A stretch of 64,000 bases of DNA from WLMZ01 sp038227995. GTDB taxonomy: Bacteria; Actinomycetota; Acidimicrobiia; Acidimicrobiales; Ilumatobacteraceae. Shown piece by piece: positions 1 through 8,840 of this stretch; within the stretch, counting starts at the first letter, position 1; every line of letters starts with the position of its first letter. The DNA lies in the NCBI GenBank assembly GCA_038227995.1, contig JBBRPP010000001.1, forward strand, positions 308,228 through 372,227. The letters are read 5' to 3'. The position numbers and the translations under genes were made by a program. Under the pieces are notes generated by a model. The model saw only the letters and a list, made by a program, of their open reading frames with translations, searched no databases and had not been told where the DNA came from.

Positions 1-474
1 GATCGCCAGTTGTGGCACCCGCGCGATCGCTTCGTGAATGGCGATGTCGGTCGATGAACCGTCACGCATGACAACGCGGCCGGCGATGCCGAGGTCGCGG
101 TCGAGCCACGAGTTCAGCAGCGCTCCGCCATAGACCTCGACCCCGAGTTGCCGCCAGCCGAGCAAACCGGCGTCGGGCCGCGGCTTGATGCGCAGGCATG
201 GCGAATCGGTGTGGGCGCCGACGATTCGAAAAGGCGTCGACGGCGCCGGATTCTGAGCCTGACACCAGGCAACCATTGCTCCGCCGCGGATGATGTAGCC
301 GCGCGTGACGTTGCGCCACGGCGCTGTTTCGTCGACCGGTTCGAAGCCGGCCGCGTGCAGACGAGCCACCGCCGACGCGACTGCGTGCCACGGCGACGGC
401 GACGCGTCGAGGAACTCGAGCAGATCGTCGATGTCGGGTTCGGTCGTCGATCCAGCGGGAAGGGTGTCGCTCAC
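1..474 (-). CDS. apeB: M18 family aminopeptidase (aspartyl aminopeptidase type), N-terminal part
   Basis: Cut off by the left window edge; 158 residues of a family that is usually about 430 long are visible, in frame from a GTG at 474. The segment around residues 86-99 (GAHTDSPCLRIKP) contains the first metal-ligand His (about H88) and D90 typical of M18 zinc aminopeptidases, and YGGALLNSWLDRDL follows. The family removes acidic N-terminal residues from peptides in the cytoplasm. The gene starts one base after the histidine phosphatase stop, so the two are surely co-transcribed. Assignment to M18 is firm; substrate preference is family knowledge only. Confidence 0.9.
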   Translation of the reverse strand, partial: MSDTLPAGSTTEPDIDDLLEFLDASPSPWHAVASAVARLHAAGFEPVDETAPWRNVTRGYIIRGGAMVAWCQAQNPAPSTPFRIVGAHTDSPCLRIKPRPDAGLLGWRQLGVEVYGGALLNSWLDRDLGIAGRVVMRDGSSTDIAIHEAIARVPQLAI

Positions 475-475
475 G

Positions 476-1096
476 TCACTTACCGTAGAGCCCGATCGGC
501 AGGCCGGTGCCACGAAGGTGTGGTGTCTCGTTGATCGTGATGATCTGACGCTCGCCGGTTCTGGCCGCGATCACCCGATGGATCGAGGTGTAGTTGGGGT
601 AGAAGAAGCCCGTGCTGTCGGCGGTGCCGAGGATCCGTGCGAGATACGCATTGATCACGCCGCCGTGGCACACGATCGCCACGTTCTGGCTGCGATGCGC
701 GACGACGATCTGTTCGATCGCCGATTGGATGCGGTCGACGAAGTCCTCCTTGGATTCGGCGACATCGGCCCACGCGTTGGCGACCATCTGTTGCCAGCGC
801 GGATCGTTGGTCGCCTTCAGCTCCTCGACCGGGACGTACTCACTCGATTCGCGGTCGTATTCGGCGACGCCGTCGAGCACCGTGACCGGCAGGTCCAGGC
901 GCGCGGCGAGCGGTGCAGCCGTTTGGACAGCGCGCTTGAGTGGACTCGCATAGATTGCGTGGATTGTTTCGACACCGAGGTAGTCGGCAAGGTGCTGGGC
1001 CTGGACGACACCGTCGGCGCTCAGTTCCGGGTCGGCTGCCCCCTGCTCGACGCTGCGGCGGACGGGCAGTGCGTGGCGGATCAACAGCAACTCCAT
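476..1096 (-). CDS. Histidine phosphatase family protein (phosphoglycerate mutase-like)
   Basis: A 206-residue single-domain protein opening with MELLLIRHALPVRR, the RHG-type phosphohistidine motif (R7, H8; here RHA rather than RHG), with the second catalytic His in IVCHGG near residue 144. Members dephosphorylate sugar phosphates, nucleotides or phosphoproteins; the sequence does not tell which. ATG at 1096 is chosen because the longer open frame upstream is only antisense to pyk. It lies divergent to pyruvate kinase with only 18 bases between the two start codons, so both promoters are compressed into that gap and the coding ends. It heads an operon with the M18 aminopeptidase. Confidence 0.85.
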   Translation of the reverse strand: MELLLIRHALPVRRSVEQGAADPELSADGVVQAQHLADYLGVETIHAIYASPLKRAVQTAAPLAARLDLPVTVLDGVAEYDRESSEYVPVEELKATNDPRWQQMVANAWADVAESKEDFVDRIQSAIEQIVVAHRSQNVAIVCHGGVINAYLARILGTADSTGFFYPNYTSIHRVIAARTGERQIITINETPHLRGTGLPIGLYGK

Positions 1097-1114
1097 CGAC
1101 CTAGATAAGCAGCT

Positions 1115-2551
1115 ATGAACCGTCGCACGAAGATCGTGGCCACCATCGGGCCGGCCAGTCAGCATCCCGCAGTGCTCGAGGCCGTCCTGCGCGCCGGTGC
1201 CGACGTGATCAGACTCAACCTCAGCCACGGCCCGCTCGACGAGCACGTACAACGGTTGAAGCTGGTTCGGGCCGCAGCGTTCGCGGTCGGGCGCCCGATC
1301 GCGGTGCTCGCCGACCTGCCCGGGCCGAAGGTGCGCGCCGGTCGCTTTCCCGAAGGAGGCGTGATCCTGGCCGCAGGATCGCTGATCCACTTGTGTCCAG
1401 GTGACGAGGACAGCACCGCTGAATGCTGCACGGTCGATTACCCGTCGTTGCTCGCCGATGTGGCCGAGGGTGATCGCATCGTTGTCGGCGATGGCGGCAT
1501 CACGTTGCGCATCACGTCGAACCGCGACGATCGCTTGGTCGCGCGGGTCGAGACCGGGGGATTGGTGCAGGGTCGGCCCGGCATCCACCTGCCGAGCGAA
1601 CGGTTGCGTTTGTCTGCTCCGACGGCCGAGGACCTCGTCCTGGCCGCGGCGATGGCGGCCGAGGGCGTCGAGTTCCTCGGTGTGTCGTTCGTCCGCAAGG
1701 CCGCCGACCTCGAACTCGTGCGCCAGGCTGTCATCCCTCACAAGGTCCGGCTGGTGGCCAAGATCGAGACGATCCCCGCCGTTGCGAATCTGGCCGAGAT
1801 CATCGCAGTCAGTGATGCGGTGATGGTGGCCCGCGGTGATCTGGGCATCGAGCTGCCACTCGAGGACGTGCCCCACCTGCAGAAGAAGATCATCCGCTCG
1901 TGTGTCGAGGCAGGCGTTCCCGTGATCACCGCGACGCAGATGCTGGAGAGCATGATCACGGCGCCCGCACCGACTCGGGCCGAGGTCAGCGACGTCGCCA
2001 ATGCCGTGTTCGACGGCACCGATGCCGTGATGCTGTCGGCCGAGACGGCAGTGGGTCATGACCCGGTGCTGGTCGTGTCGACGATGGCGCAGATCGCGGC
2101 GCGGGCCGAATCCGAGGCCAGCTACGAGCAGTGGGGCAATCGTCTCGGACGTGTGCAGCGTACGCAATGGACCGACACCAGCGACCGGATCACGATGGCC
2201 ATCACCCACGCATGTGCGCAGGCCGCGGCCGACGCCGGCGCGCAGGCGATCCTGTGCTGCACGCGCTCGGGTCGGACCGCGAATGCGATCGCACGGTTCC
2301 GTCCAGCCGCTGACCTGATCGGTCTCAGCCCCGATCCCGCCACGGTCCGGGCGATGTCGCTGACGTGGGGAGTCACGCCGATCCAGGTCGACACGTATTC
2401 ATCGACCGACGAGCTCGTCTGGCACGCGGTCGAGGCCGCGGTGCGCCAGGGTTTGATCACGACGGGTGCGGTCGTGGCCGTTCTCGCCGGAGCGCCCGAC
2501 CGTGCGAGCGGTGCGGCAACCGATGTGCTTCGGTTGGTCAGGGTCGAATGA
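1115..2551 (+). CDS. pyk: Pyruvate kinase
   Basis: A 478-residue cytoplasmic glycolytic enzyme converting phosphoenolpyruvate and ADP to pyruvate and ATP. The N-terminus MNRRTKIVATIGPAS and the pyruvate kinase signature LVAKIET, with catalytic Lys at about residue 216, are plain, as is VARGDLGIELP around residue 240. Length matches bacterial type II enzymes with the C-terminal regulatory domain. The start at 1115 is the first ATG after the divergent phosphatase. Its TGA overlaps the ATG of the next gene (ATGA), implying translational coupling with a hydrolase of unknown substrate. Confidence 0.97.
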   Translation: MNRRTKIVATIGPASQHPAVLEAVLRAGADVIRLNLSHGPLDEHVQRLKLVRAAAFAVGRPIAVLADLPGPKVRAGRFPEGGVILAAGSLIHLCPGDEDSTAECCTVDYPSLLADVAEGDRIVVGDGGITLRITSNRDDRLVARVETGGLVQGRPGIHLPSERLRLSAPTAEDLVLAAAMAAEGVEFLGVSFVRKAADLELVRQAVIPHKVRLVAKIETIPAVANLAEIIAVSDAVMVARGDLGIELPLEDVPHLQKKIIRSCVEAGVPVITATQMLESMITAPAPTRAEVSDVANAVFDGTDAVMLSAETAVGHDPVLVVSTMAQIAARAESEASYEQWGNRLGRVQRTQWTDTSDRITMAITHACAQAAADAGAQAILCCTRSGRTANAIARFRPAADLIGLSPDPATVRAMSLTWGVTPIQVDTYSSTDELVWHAVEAAVRQGLITTGAVVAVLAGAPDRASGAATDVLRLVRVE

Positions 2552-3366
2552 CGGCTTCGTCCGATTCGCCGCCGTCGGGCGCGGTGTGGGCCGAGGAAGC
2601 CGGTGACGAGTCAGCTCCGTTGATCGCACTGATCCACGGCACGATGGATCGCTCGACCGGGATGTTGAAGCTGAGCCGTCGTCTCGACCATCGCTTTCGG
2701 GTGCTGCGCTACGACCGCCGCGGCTACGGACGATCGATCGACATCAGCGCGACGCCGGGTGCCACGTTCGACATGCACGCGCAGGTCGCCGATCTGATCG
2801 GTCTGCTCGATGGTCGACCGGCGATCCTCGTCGGTCACAGCTATGGCGGTGATGTGGCGCTGGCCGCTGCTGCGAACCACCCCGATCTCGTCGCCGGGGT
2901 CGCCGTCTACGAGACGCCCCTGTCGTGGGAACCGTGGTGGCCGGGGTCGACGGCGGGTGGCGCCGCTCAGGCGTCCGCCGGCGATCCGGGCGAGGCCGCT
3001 GAACGGTTCATGCGCCGACTCGTCGGTGATGCGTTGTGGGAGCGGCTGCCCGAACGCACGCGGGCGACGCGTCGGTCCGAAGGCGCTGCGCTCGTCGGTG
3101 AGTTGCGTGACCTCTCGACCAATCCGCCGTGGCGCGCGAGCCAGATCCGATGCCCGCTGGTGGTGGGCCTCGGTACTCGGGGTGCGGCGCATCACCAGCG
3201 TGGGATGCGGTTCCTGCACGACTCGGTGCCGGGCAGCATCCTCGTCGAACTCGCGGACGCACGCCATGACGCGCCGCTCAGCCATGCCGAAGTGTTCGCA
3301 CGCGAGATCGTCGAACCATTGGCGCGACTGGTCGGTGGCCAATGGGCCACCGCCATCGATCGATGA
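2548..3366 (+). CDS. Alpha/beta hydrolase
   Basis: A 272-residue alpha/beta-hydrolase fold protein. LIHGTMD around residue 28 forms the oxyanion-hole region, GHSYGG contains the nucleophile Ser at about residue 98, and a C-terminal DARHD carries the likely catalytic His. No signal peptide, so cytoplasmic. The ATG at 2548 overlaps the pyk stop and was preferred to an upstream in-frame start buried in pyk. The substrate cannot be read; coupling to pyk need not mean a role in glycolysis. The gene ends six bases from the convergent small membrane protein gene. Confidence 0.8.
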   Translation: MTASSDSPPSGAVWAEEAGDESAPLIALIHGTMDRSTGMLKLSRRLDHRFRVLRYDRRGYGRSIDISATPGATFDMHAQVADLIGLLDGRPAILVGHSYGGDVALAAAANHPDLVAGVAVYETPLSWEPWWPGSTAGGAAQASAGDPGEAAERFMRRLVGDALWERLPERTRATRRSEGAALVGELRDLSTNPPWRASQIRCPLVVGLGTRGAAHHQRGMRFLHDSVPGSILVELADARHDAPLSHAEVFAREIVEPLARLVGGQWATAIDR

Positions 3367-3372
3367 AGCCGG

Positions 3373-3678
3373 CTAACCGCCGACGGAGATGGTCTTCCCG
3401 AAGAACTTGCACGTGGCGGCGGGGATCGCGATGTCGCCTCCGGGCACGTCGGCCTGCTTCTTGATCGCTTCGGCGGCAGCCTGGACGTTGTCCGCGCACT
3501 TCTGCAACGTCTGCCGCTGCGAATAGGCGAGGAAGGCCAGCCCAAAGCAGACGACGAGGATGATCAGCTTCTGGGTCACGCTGGACACGATCTTGGCGCT
3601 GAGCAGCGCGAGCAGGACGAGAACCACGACGGCGATGATGGCGGCGTTCTTGGCCGTGCTGAGCGACAGGGCGAGCAT
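3373..3678 (-). CDS. Small two-helix membrane protein of unknown function
   Basis: 101 residues. Two hydrophobic segments at roughly residues 10-28 and 37-54 are separated by a short basic loop, followed by a soluble C-terminal tail with two cysteines (KCADN and ATCKFF). I do not recognise the family. ATG 3678 is chosen over in-frame ATGs at 3729 and 3762 because TATCGT lies seven bases upstream of it, the leaderless pattern seen repeatedly in this window. The paired cysteines in the tail could form a disulphide if that part lies outside the cell. Confidence 0.6.
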   Translation of the reverse strand: MLALSLSTAKNAAIIAVVVLVLLALLSAKIVSSVTQKLIILVVCFGLAFLAYSQRQTLQKCADNVQAAAEAIKKQADVPGGDIAIPAATCKFFGKTISVGG

Positions 3679-3685
3679 GGGCGTA

Positions 3686-3691
3686 ACGATA
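3686..3691 (-). promoter_or_regulatory. Putative leaderless -10 element for the small membrane protein gene
   Basis: TATCGT on the minus strand, seven bases before ATG 3678, with no Shine-Dalgarno between. No convincing -35. Confidence 0.45.
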
Positions 3692-3785
3692 CGTCGCAGT
3701 GGCAATTCGAAACTGGCATGGTTCGACATCACAATCAGGTCCGTGAACGAGGCGGAACGCAACGATCAACCGAGTACCACGTCAA

Positions 3786-3791
3786 TAGAGT
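3786..3791 (+). promoter_or_regulatory. Putative leaderless -10 element for the DUF3151 gene
   Basis: TAGAGT followed by six bases (GACCGG) and the ATG at 3798; no Shine-Dalgarno. Confidence 0.5.
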
Positions 3792-3797
3792 GACCGG

Positions 3798-4241
3798 ATG
3801 AGCGACGAACGTCCGATCCACCTCACGATGCAAGGGCCGCCGTCAGCGGTGCTGCCTCTGCCCGAGCCAGAGGCGAGCCATGCGTTGCAGCAGGCGATGG
3901 CGGCAGATGCCGGCGATCGCCGGGCCGCCGTTGCGGCCGTGGTCGTCCGTTGGCCGCGGTATGTCGATGCATGGGCGCGGCTCGGCGATCTCGGACGCGA
4001 CGACATCGAGCGCTATGCCGCCTATCGCGTCGGCTACCACCGTGGCCTCGACGCACTGCGGGCCAACGGTTGGCGCGGGTCCGGCTACGTCCGTTGGCAG
4101 CACGAGACCAATCGCGGGTTCCTGCGCGCGTTGCGGGGGCTCGGTCAGATGGCAGAGAAGATCGGCGAGGACGACGAGGCCGAGCGGATCTCGGTGTTCA
4201 TCATGCAGCTCGATCCATCGGGTGTGCCGGCCGAAGGATGA
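3798..4241 (+). CDS. DUF3151 family protein
   Basis: 147 residues. The central stretch YRVGYHRGLDALRANGW, then GYVRWQHETNRGFLRAL and a C-terminal AERISVFIMQLDP, is the pattern I recall for DUF3151, an actinobacterial family whose all-helical architecture recalls tetratricopeptide repeats. Function is not established. No signal peptide or membrane segment, so cytoplasmic. The stop codon is followed seven bases later by the MobA start, so the two are probably co-transcribed. Family assignment is from memory of its conserved Trp/His/Arg pattern. Confidence 0.75.
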   Translation: MSDERPIHLTMQGPPSAVLPLPEPEASHALQQAMAADAGDRRAAVAAVVVRWPRYVDAWARLGDLGRDDIERYAAYRVGYHRGLDALRANGWRGSGYVRWQHETNRGFLRALRGLGQMAEKIGEDDEAERISVFIMQLDPSGVPAEG

Positions 4242-4248
4242 CGCCGCG

Positions 4249-4809
4249 ATGACCGGCGATGAGCCGTCAGCAATCATGCTCGGTGCGGTCCTCACCGGCG
4301 GACGGAGCTCGCGCATGGGCCGCGACAAGGCCACGATCGAGATCGCCGGCCGCATGATGGTCGATCATGTCGGTACCGCCCTCGCAGCCGTGTGCAACGA
4401 CGTTGTCGCGATCGGCCCATCCCAACTTGCCGGTTCGCTTCGTGCGGTCGCCGATCGACACCCGGGCGAGGGTCCCCTTGGTGGTGTGCTGACCGCTCTG
4501 TCGTCCGCCACGGCCGCTCACGAGTGGGTCGTCGTCGTCGCATGCGATCTGCCGTGGGTCGATGCGGCCACGGTGCGTCCTCTGATCGCCGCGACCGCGC
4601 CCGACATCGACGTCGTCGCGGCCCGTACCGATCATCTCGAGCCGCTGTGCGCGGTCTGGAACGTGAGCGCGCTCGATGCGGTGCGCCAGCGCTTCGAGGG
4701 TGGTGAGCGGGCGGTTCACCGGGTGCTCGACGCTCTCCGCGTGGTCACGGTCGACGTCGAGCCGGCAAAGTTGCGAAACGTCAATACGCCCGCAGACCTC
4801 GATCACTGA
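4249..4809 (+). CDS. mobA: Molybdenum cofactor guanylyltransferase
   Basis: 186 residues. The nucleotidyltransferase signature LTGGRSSRMGRDK at residues 15-27 binds GTP, and VACDLPWVD near residue 100 carries the metal-binding Asp. MobA attaches GMP to molybdopterin to give the bis-MGD cofactor or its precursor in the cytoplasm. Length fits the family (about 190). ATG 4249 was chosen because an ATG overlapping the previous stop (4238) runs into a stop after four codons. No other molybdopterin gene lies in the window. Confidence 0.88.
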   Translation: MTGDEPSAIMLGAVLTGGRSSRMGRDKATIEIAGRMMVDHVGTALAAVCNDVVAIGPSQLAGSLRAVADRHPGEGPLGGVLTALSSATAAHEWVVVVACDLPWVDAATVRPLIAATAPDIDVVAARTDHLEPLCAVWNVSALDAVRQRFEGGERAVHRVLDALRVVTVDVEPAKLRNVNTPADLDH

Positions 4810-4810
4810 G

Positions 4811-4816
4811 TAGCGT
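4811..4816 (+). promoter_or_regulatory. Putative leaderless -10 element for the rhodanese gene
   Basis: TAGCGT starting just after the mobA stop, then seven bases to ATG 4824. Confidence 0.45.
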
Positions 4817-4823
4817 CGAACGC

Positions 4824-5159
4824 ATGGCGATTTCTGAGATCAGCGTTGACGAATTGGCAGCCGCGATCGACGCCGGCGGCGTTGATGGCGTGCGACTCTT
4901 CGATGTCCGCGAGATCGACGAATACGAAGAGGGCCATGTCGGTGGGGCACGACTCGTGGTCCTCGGAACCGTCCCCGACAATGTCGATGCGTTTCGCGGT
5001 GACGGGCCTACCTATGTCATCTGCAAGTCCGGCGGGCGCAGCATGCGGGCCTGTGAGTTCCTCGACGGTGAGGGCCTCGATGTGATCAACATCGCCGGCG
5101 GCACGATGGGATGGATGAGCAGCGGCCGTCCGGTCGTTTCCGGAGACCAGCCTTCGTGA
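4824..5159 (+). CDS. Rhodanese-like domain protein
   Basis: A 111-residue single rhodanese domain. DVRE at residues 27-30 and the active-site loop CKSGGRS at residues 67-73, with the sulfur-accepting Cys67, indicate an active sulfurtransferase. No signal peptide, so cytoplasmic. Its TGA overlaps the GTG of the RNase D gene (GTGA), and it may also have its own leaderless promoter just after mobA. Neighbouring mobA hints at sulfur delivery for molybdopterin, but that is only inference from position. Confidence 0.88.
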   Translation: MAISEISVDELAAAIDAGGVDGVRLFDVREIDEYEEGHVGGARLVVLGTVPDNVDAFRGDGPTYVICKSGGRSMRACEFLDGEGLDVINIAGGTMGWMSSGRPVVSGDQPS

Positions 5160-6370
5160 CCTACACGTGGGTGCAGACGCAGGCGGAACTCGTCGACCTC
5201 GTCACAACGCTGCTGGCCGAGCCGCGTTATGCGTTCGACACAGAGTTCCACCGCGAGCGCACCTACTTCCCCAAGCTCGCCCTGGCCCAGTTCTCGTGGT
5301 CGTCCGGTACCGCGCTGGTCGACCCGTTGGCCGTCGACGTCACGGCGCTCAAGCCGCTGCTCGAGAGCGAGACCGTGTCGGTCATGCATGCCGCCCAGCA
5401 GGACCTCGACGTCCTCACGCACGCGTGCGGTGCGATCCCGCGCCGGCTGTTCGACACGCAGCTGGCTGCCGGATTCGTCGGCTATGGAACCCCGTCGTTG
5501 GCCAGCCTGCTGCAGGGCGAGATGCACATCAGCGTCCCGAAGGGCGATCGTCTCACCGATTGGCTGCGGCGACCGTTGACCGACGACCAGAAGACGTACG
5601 CCGCCAGCGACGTCGATTACCTGCTCGAACTGCAGGACAAACTCGTCACCCAATTGGACGCGTCGGGCCGAACCGGTTGGGCTGAGGCCGCGTGCGAGGA
5701 ACTTCGCACCAAACCCGTCAGCGGCGCGGACCCGGATGGCGCATGGTTGCGGCTCAAGGACGTGCGGATGTTGAAGCCGAAGGCACGCGGCGTCGCTCAG
5801 GCGGTTGCCGCGTGGCGCGAGCGCCGGGCGATGGCCGTCGACTCACCGGTCCGCCACATCCTTCCCGATCTCGCGATTCTCGGCATCGCCCAGAAGCAGC
5901 CGCGGACGGTCGAAGAGCTGGCCCACGCCCGCGGTATCGACGAACGTCATTGGCGCGGCGCGCTCGGCAAGGAGATCATCGCGGCTGTCGCCGACGGTCT
6001 GCAGCGCGAGGCGAACCTGCCCGCCGGCGAAGGGGAGGAGCTCGACCGCAGCCTGCGCCCGGCGATCACGCTCGTCTCGGCCTGGGTCAGCGAGCTCGCT
6101 CGGCAGGAACGCATCGACACGGCGCTCCTCGGCACCCGCGGCGACATCACCGCGCTGCTGCGCAACGATCCCGATGCACGGCTGGCCACCGGCTGGCGGG
6201 CCGAACTCCTCGGCGACAACGTCAAGCGCCTCGTCGAAGGTCGGGCGGGACTCACGTTCGACGGCCGCGGTGGGTTGCGTCTCATCGATGTCGCCGCCGA
6301 GGCTGCCACGACCTTCGCTGCAACCGCGGCGGCGACCGAAGCAGCGATGGGTCTCGTCAGTCCCGACTGA
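5156..6370 (+). CDS. rnd: Ribonuclease D family 3'-5' exonuclease with HRDC domain
   Basis: 404 residues. The DEDD exonuclease domain starts with the ExoI motif FDTEFHRERTYFP (D28, E30), HAAQQDLDVL follows as ExoII, and AASDVDYLLEL as ExoIII. The middle region resembles an HRDC domain. RNase D trims the 3' ends of tRNA and other small RNAs. The GTG at 5156 overlaps the rhodanese stop and gives an N-terminus that begins right before the exonuclease domain; a longer in-frame start lies inside the rhodanese gene and is less likely. It ends convergent to parA. Confidence 0.9.
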   Translation: MTYTWVQTQAELVDLVTTLLAEPRYAFDTEFHRERTYFPKLALAQFSWSSGTALVDPLAVDVTALKPLLESETVSVMHAAQQDLDVLTHACGAIPRRLFDTQLAAGFVGYGTPSLASLLQGEMHISVPKGDRLTDWLRRPLTDDQKTYAASDVDYLLELQDKLVTQLDASGRTGWAEAACEELRTKPVSGADPDGAWLRLKDVRMLKPKARGVAQAVAAWRERRAMAVDSPVRHILPDLAILGIAQKQPRTVEELAHARGIDERHWRGALGKEIIAAVADGLQREANLPAGEGEELDRSLRPAITLVSAWVSELARQERIDTALLGTRGDITALLRNDPDARLATGWRAELLGDNVKRLVEGRAGLTFDGRGGLRLIDVAAEAATTFAATAAATEAAMGLVSPD

Positions 6371-6404
6371 CCATCACACCTTCGCGCCATCACACCGGGT
6401 GTGC

Positions 6405-7160
6405 TCACGCCCGGGTGATCTTGCGCAGCTTCTTCCACAGCTGATCGAACGCGATCGAGATGTCCGCCGAGCGGGCGCCGTAGGCATGAATCGGACGACG
6501 CTCACCCATCGCCTGGTTGACGATGACGCGCTGCGGGATGACGGGCTGCCAGATGGCCTTCTTGCCCACGATTCGAGTCAGCTCGTCATAGCGACGATCA
6601 GCCTCGCCGGAGACCGCCGGCACCTTGTTGACGATCACGCCGGCCAGTTCGAGGTCGGCGTTGTGCTCGTCCCACACCTGATCGATGACGTCTGCCACCG
6701 AGGCGATGCCGCGCAGGCCCAACGCCGACGGCTCGACGACGATGACCGCGTGATCGGCGGCGGTCAGCCCGCTGGTCGTCAGGTTGCCCAGGCTCGGTGG
6801 GCAGTCGATCAGGACCGCGTCGTAGTTCCCGGCGATGGCTTCGAGCGCGGACCGCAGCCGCTTCGGCTTGCCGTGTTCGCGCGGCTGCAAGCGGTTCGAT
6901 GCCGGCATGAGGTGAATGTGTGGACTCCACTCGGTCTCGAGGATCGCGTCGTCGGGCGACGACTTGCCGAGGACCTCGGCCGTCGACACCTCGATTTCAG
7001 CCGGGTCGTAGCCGAGAACCCACGTGCTCGACGCCTGCGGGTCGAGGTCGACGACGAGGACGTTGTGTCCCGCGGCCGCGGCGGCCGAAGCGAGACCGAG
7101 GGTGACCGTGGTCTTGCCGACGCCACCCTTCTGATTCAGCAGAGCAACGATGCGACCCAT
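6405..7160 (-). CDS. ParA-family ATPase (orphan, no ParB nearby)
   Basis: 251 residues. Deviant Walker A KGGVGKTT at residues 11-18, Walker A' LVVDLDPQASS, and Walker B LIDCPPSL define a ParA/Soj/MinD-type ATPase. Such proteins position plasmids, chromosomes or protein cargo through dynamic nucleotide-dependent DNA or membrane binding. There is no N-terminal DNA-binding extension and no parB or parS-like neighbour, so a chromosomal origin role is unlikely from context. The C-terminus is basic (KKLRKITRA), which could aid nonspecific DNA contact. It follows the GH13 gene by 12 bases. Confidence 0.87.
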   Translation of the reverse strand: MGRIVALLNQKGGVGKTTVTLGLASAAAAAGHNVLVVDLDPQASSTWVLGYDPAEIEVSTAEVLGKSSPDDAILETEWSPHIHLMPASNRLQPREHGKPKRLRSALEAIAGNYDAVLIDCPPSLGNLTTSGLTAADHAVIVVEPSALGLRGIASVADVIDQVWDEHNADLELAGVIVNKVPAVSGEADRRYDELTRIVGKKAIWQPVIPQRVIVNQAMGERRPIHAYGARSADISIAFDQLWKKLRKITRA

Positions 7161-7172
7161 GGCCCCATGTTG

Positions 7173-8741
7173 TCATGCCGGCAGGGGTGGCGCGCAGAGC
7201 ACGACCAGTGCCGACAGACCGGCCAACGCCGCGCCTGCCGCCGAGAACGCATCGTGAGGTTCGGTCGAGAGCAGTATTCGCCCGCCGTCGAGCTCGGCGA
7301 CGTCCACTTCCTCGTCGCCGAGATTGAGCGCGATGACGAAGCGACGGTCGCCTTCAGAGCGGACGTACGCGATGACGTCGTCGGATCGATCGAGCATCGT
7401 GAACGAGCCGTGCTGCAGCGCGGCATGACCGTGGCGGAGCGCGAGCAGATCGCGGTAGAGGTGCAGGATCGAGTCCGGATCGGCCTGCAGGCTGGCAACG
7501 TTGCGCTCGCCGACGTCGGGCGCGAACGGCAGCCACGGCTCGGCTGGCCAACCATGTGTGGCGTCGGGCGTCCACGGCACGGGTGCGCGGCAGCCGTCCC
7601 GCCCGCCGGGATCGACGACGCGGTCCGCAGGCACGATCGCATCCATCAGGCCCAACTCCTCGCCCTGGTACATGAACGGTGTCCCGGGAAGGGTCAGCAG
7701 CATCACCGCGGCGATGCGCGCATTCGCTTCCGAACCGCCGTACCGCTGACGATGGCGGGGAACGTCGTGGTTGGACAGAACCCATGTCGGCCACGCCCCA
7801 CGCGGCCCGAGGTGGCCGAGCGTCGATGTGATCTTGGTGCGTAGGACGGACGCGTCCCACGGCGCCCACAGGAACGAGAAGTTGAACGACAGCTGCAACT
7901 CGTCGTGGTCGCCGTAGTACTCGGCCATCTTGGCTTCGTCGAGCAGATACACCTCGCCGACGCAGGCCCGGTCACCGTCGTACTCGTCGAGCACGCGCCG
8001 GATCGCACGAATGCGTTCGTGCGTGATTGCCACGTCGTTGTATGCCACGTGGGAGAACCCTCGCTGGGCAGCGGATGGTGGGTCGTCGAGATCGATGTCC
8101 TTGCCAAGCAGGTGGATCACGTCCATCCGGAACCCGTCGACGCCCCGATCCATCCAGAAGCGCAGAGTGTCGTGCATCGCGGCTTCGACATCGGGGTTGT
8201 CCCAGTTCAGGTCCGGCTGCTCGCGCAGGAAGCAACGCAGATACCACTGGTCGCGCTGGGCATCATGCTCCCAGGCCGTCTCGCCCGGCGGAAACGCGGC
8301 GAGCCAGTTGTTGGCGGGTGCGTCGCGCCACACGTACCAGTCGGCCTTGGCGTTGGTGCGATCGCGGCGACTCTCGGTGAACCACGGATGCTCGTCGCTG
8401 GTGTGGTTCGGCACCCAGTCGAGCATCACGCGCATGCCGCGGCCGTGGCAGTCGGCGATCAGCGCATCCATGTCGGCCAACGTGCCGAACACCGGGTCGA
8501 TGTCGCAGTAGTCGCTGACGTCGTAGCCGAAGTCGGCCATCGGCGATCGGAACACCGGCGACAGCCAGAGCACATCGACCCCGAGCCACTGCAGATGGTC
8601 GAGCTTCGAACGGATGCCTTCGAGGTCGCCGATGCCGTCCCGATTCGCGTCGGCGAAGCTGCGCGGGTAGATCTGGTACACGACGGATGTCTGCCACCAG
8701 GGCAGCGTGGGTGGTTCGGTGTCGGTCGGAGCGTCGTCCAT
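7173..8741 (-). CDS. GH13 alpha-glucosidase / oligo-1,6-glucosidase-like enzyme
   Basis: 522 residues of an (alpha/beta)8 GH13 enzyme. VLWLSPVFRSPMADFGYD, LDWVPNHTSDEHPWF, GFRMDV (nucleophile D207), GEVY (acid/base E263) and SNHD (stabiliser D326) are all present, so it should be active. Such enzymes hydrolyse or transfer glucosyl units from maltose, isomaltose, sucrose or trehalose; DWVPNHTS with a following DEHPWF is usual in the oligo-1,6-glucosidase and alpha-glucosidase subfamily. No signal peptide, so intracellular. ATG 8741 has TACGCT eight bases upstream. Co-directional with parA and divergent from korA. Confidence 0.9.
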   Translation of the reverse strand: MDDAPTDTEPPTLPWWQTSVVYQIYPRSFADANRDGIGDLEGIRSKLDHLQWLGVDVLWLSPVFRSPMADFGYDVSDYCDIDPVFGTLADMDALIADCHGRGMRVMLDWVPNHTSDEHPWFTESRRDRTNAKADWYVWRDAPANNWLAAFPPGETAWEHDAQRDQWYLRCFLREQPDLNWDNPDVEAAMHDTLRFWMDRGVDGFRMDVIHLLGKDIDLDDPPSAAQRGFSHVAYNDVAITHERIRAIRRVLDEYDGDRACVGEVYLLDEAKMAEYYGDHDELQLSFNFSFLWAPWDASVLRTKITSTLGHLGPRGAWPTWVLSNHDVPRHRQRYGGSEANARIAAVMLLTLPGTPFMYQGEELGLMDAIVPADRVVDPGGRDGCRAPVPWTPDATHGWPAEPWLPFAPDVGERNVASLQADPDSILHLYRDLLALRHGHAALQHGSFTMLDRSDDVIAYVRSEGDRRFVIALNLGDEEVDVAELDGGRILLSTEPHDAFSAAGAALAGLSALVVLCAPPLPA

Positions 8742-8749
8742 GCCAGCAC

Positions 8750-8755
8750 AGCGTA
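8750..8755 (-). promoter_or_regulatory. Putative leaderless -10 element for the GH13 gene
   Basis: TACGCT on the minus strand, eight bases from ATG 8741; no Shine-Dalgarno. Confidence 0.4.
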
Positions 8756-8840
8756 TGCACAGAGGTGTATGGTCCCGATTTGCGGCGAGCGGGGGCTCGT
8801 AGCACGGGTTCAACGTCGAACCAATGGGGAGGGGTGTCCG

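Noticed and set aside
476..2209. Long minus-strand open frame across pyk
   Set aside because: Only its last 206 codons (the histidine phosphatase) are real; the rest is antisense to pyruvate kinase and has no recognisable protein.
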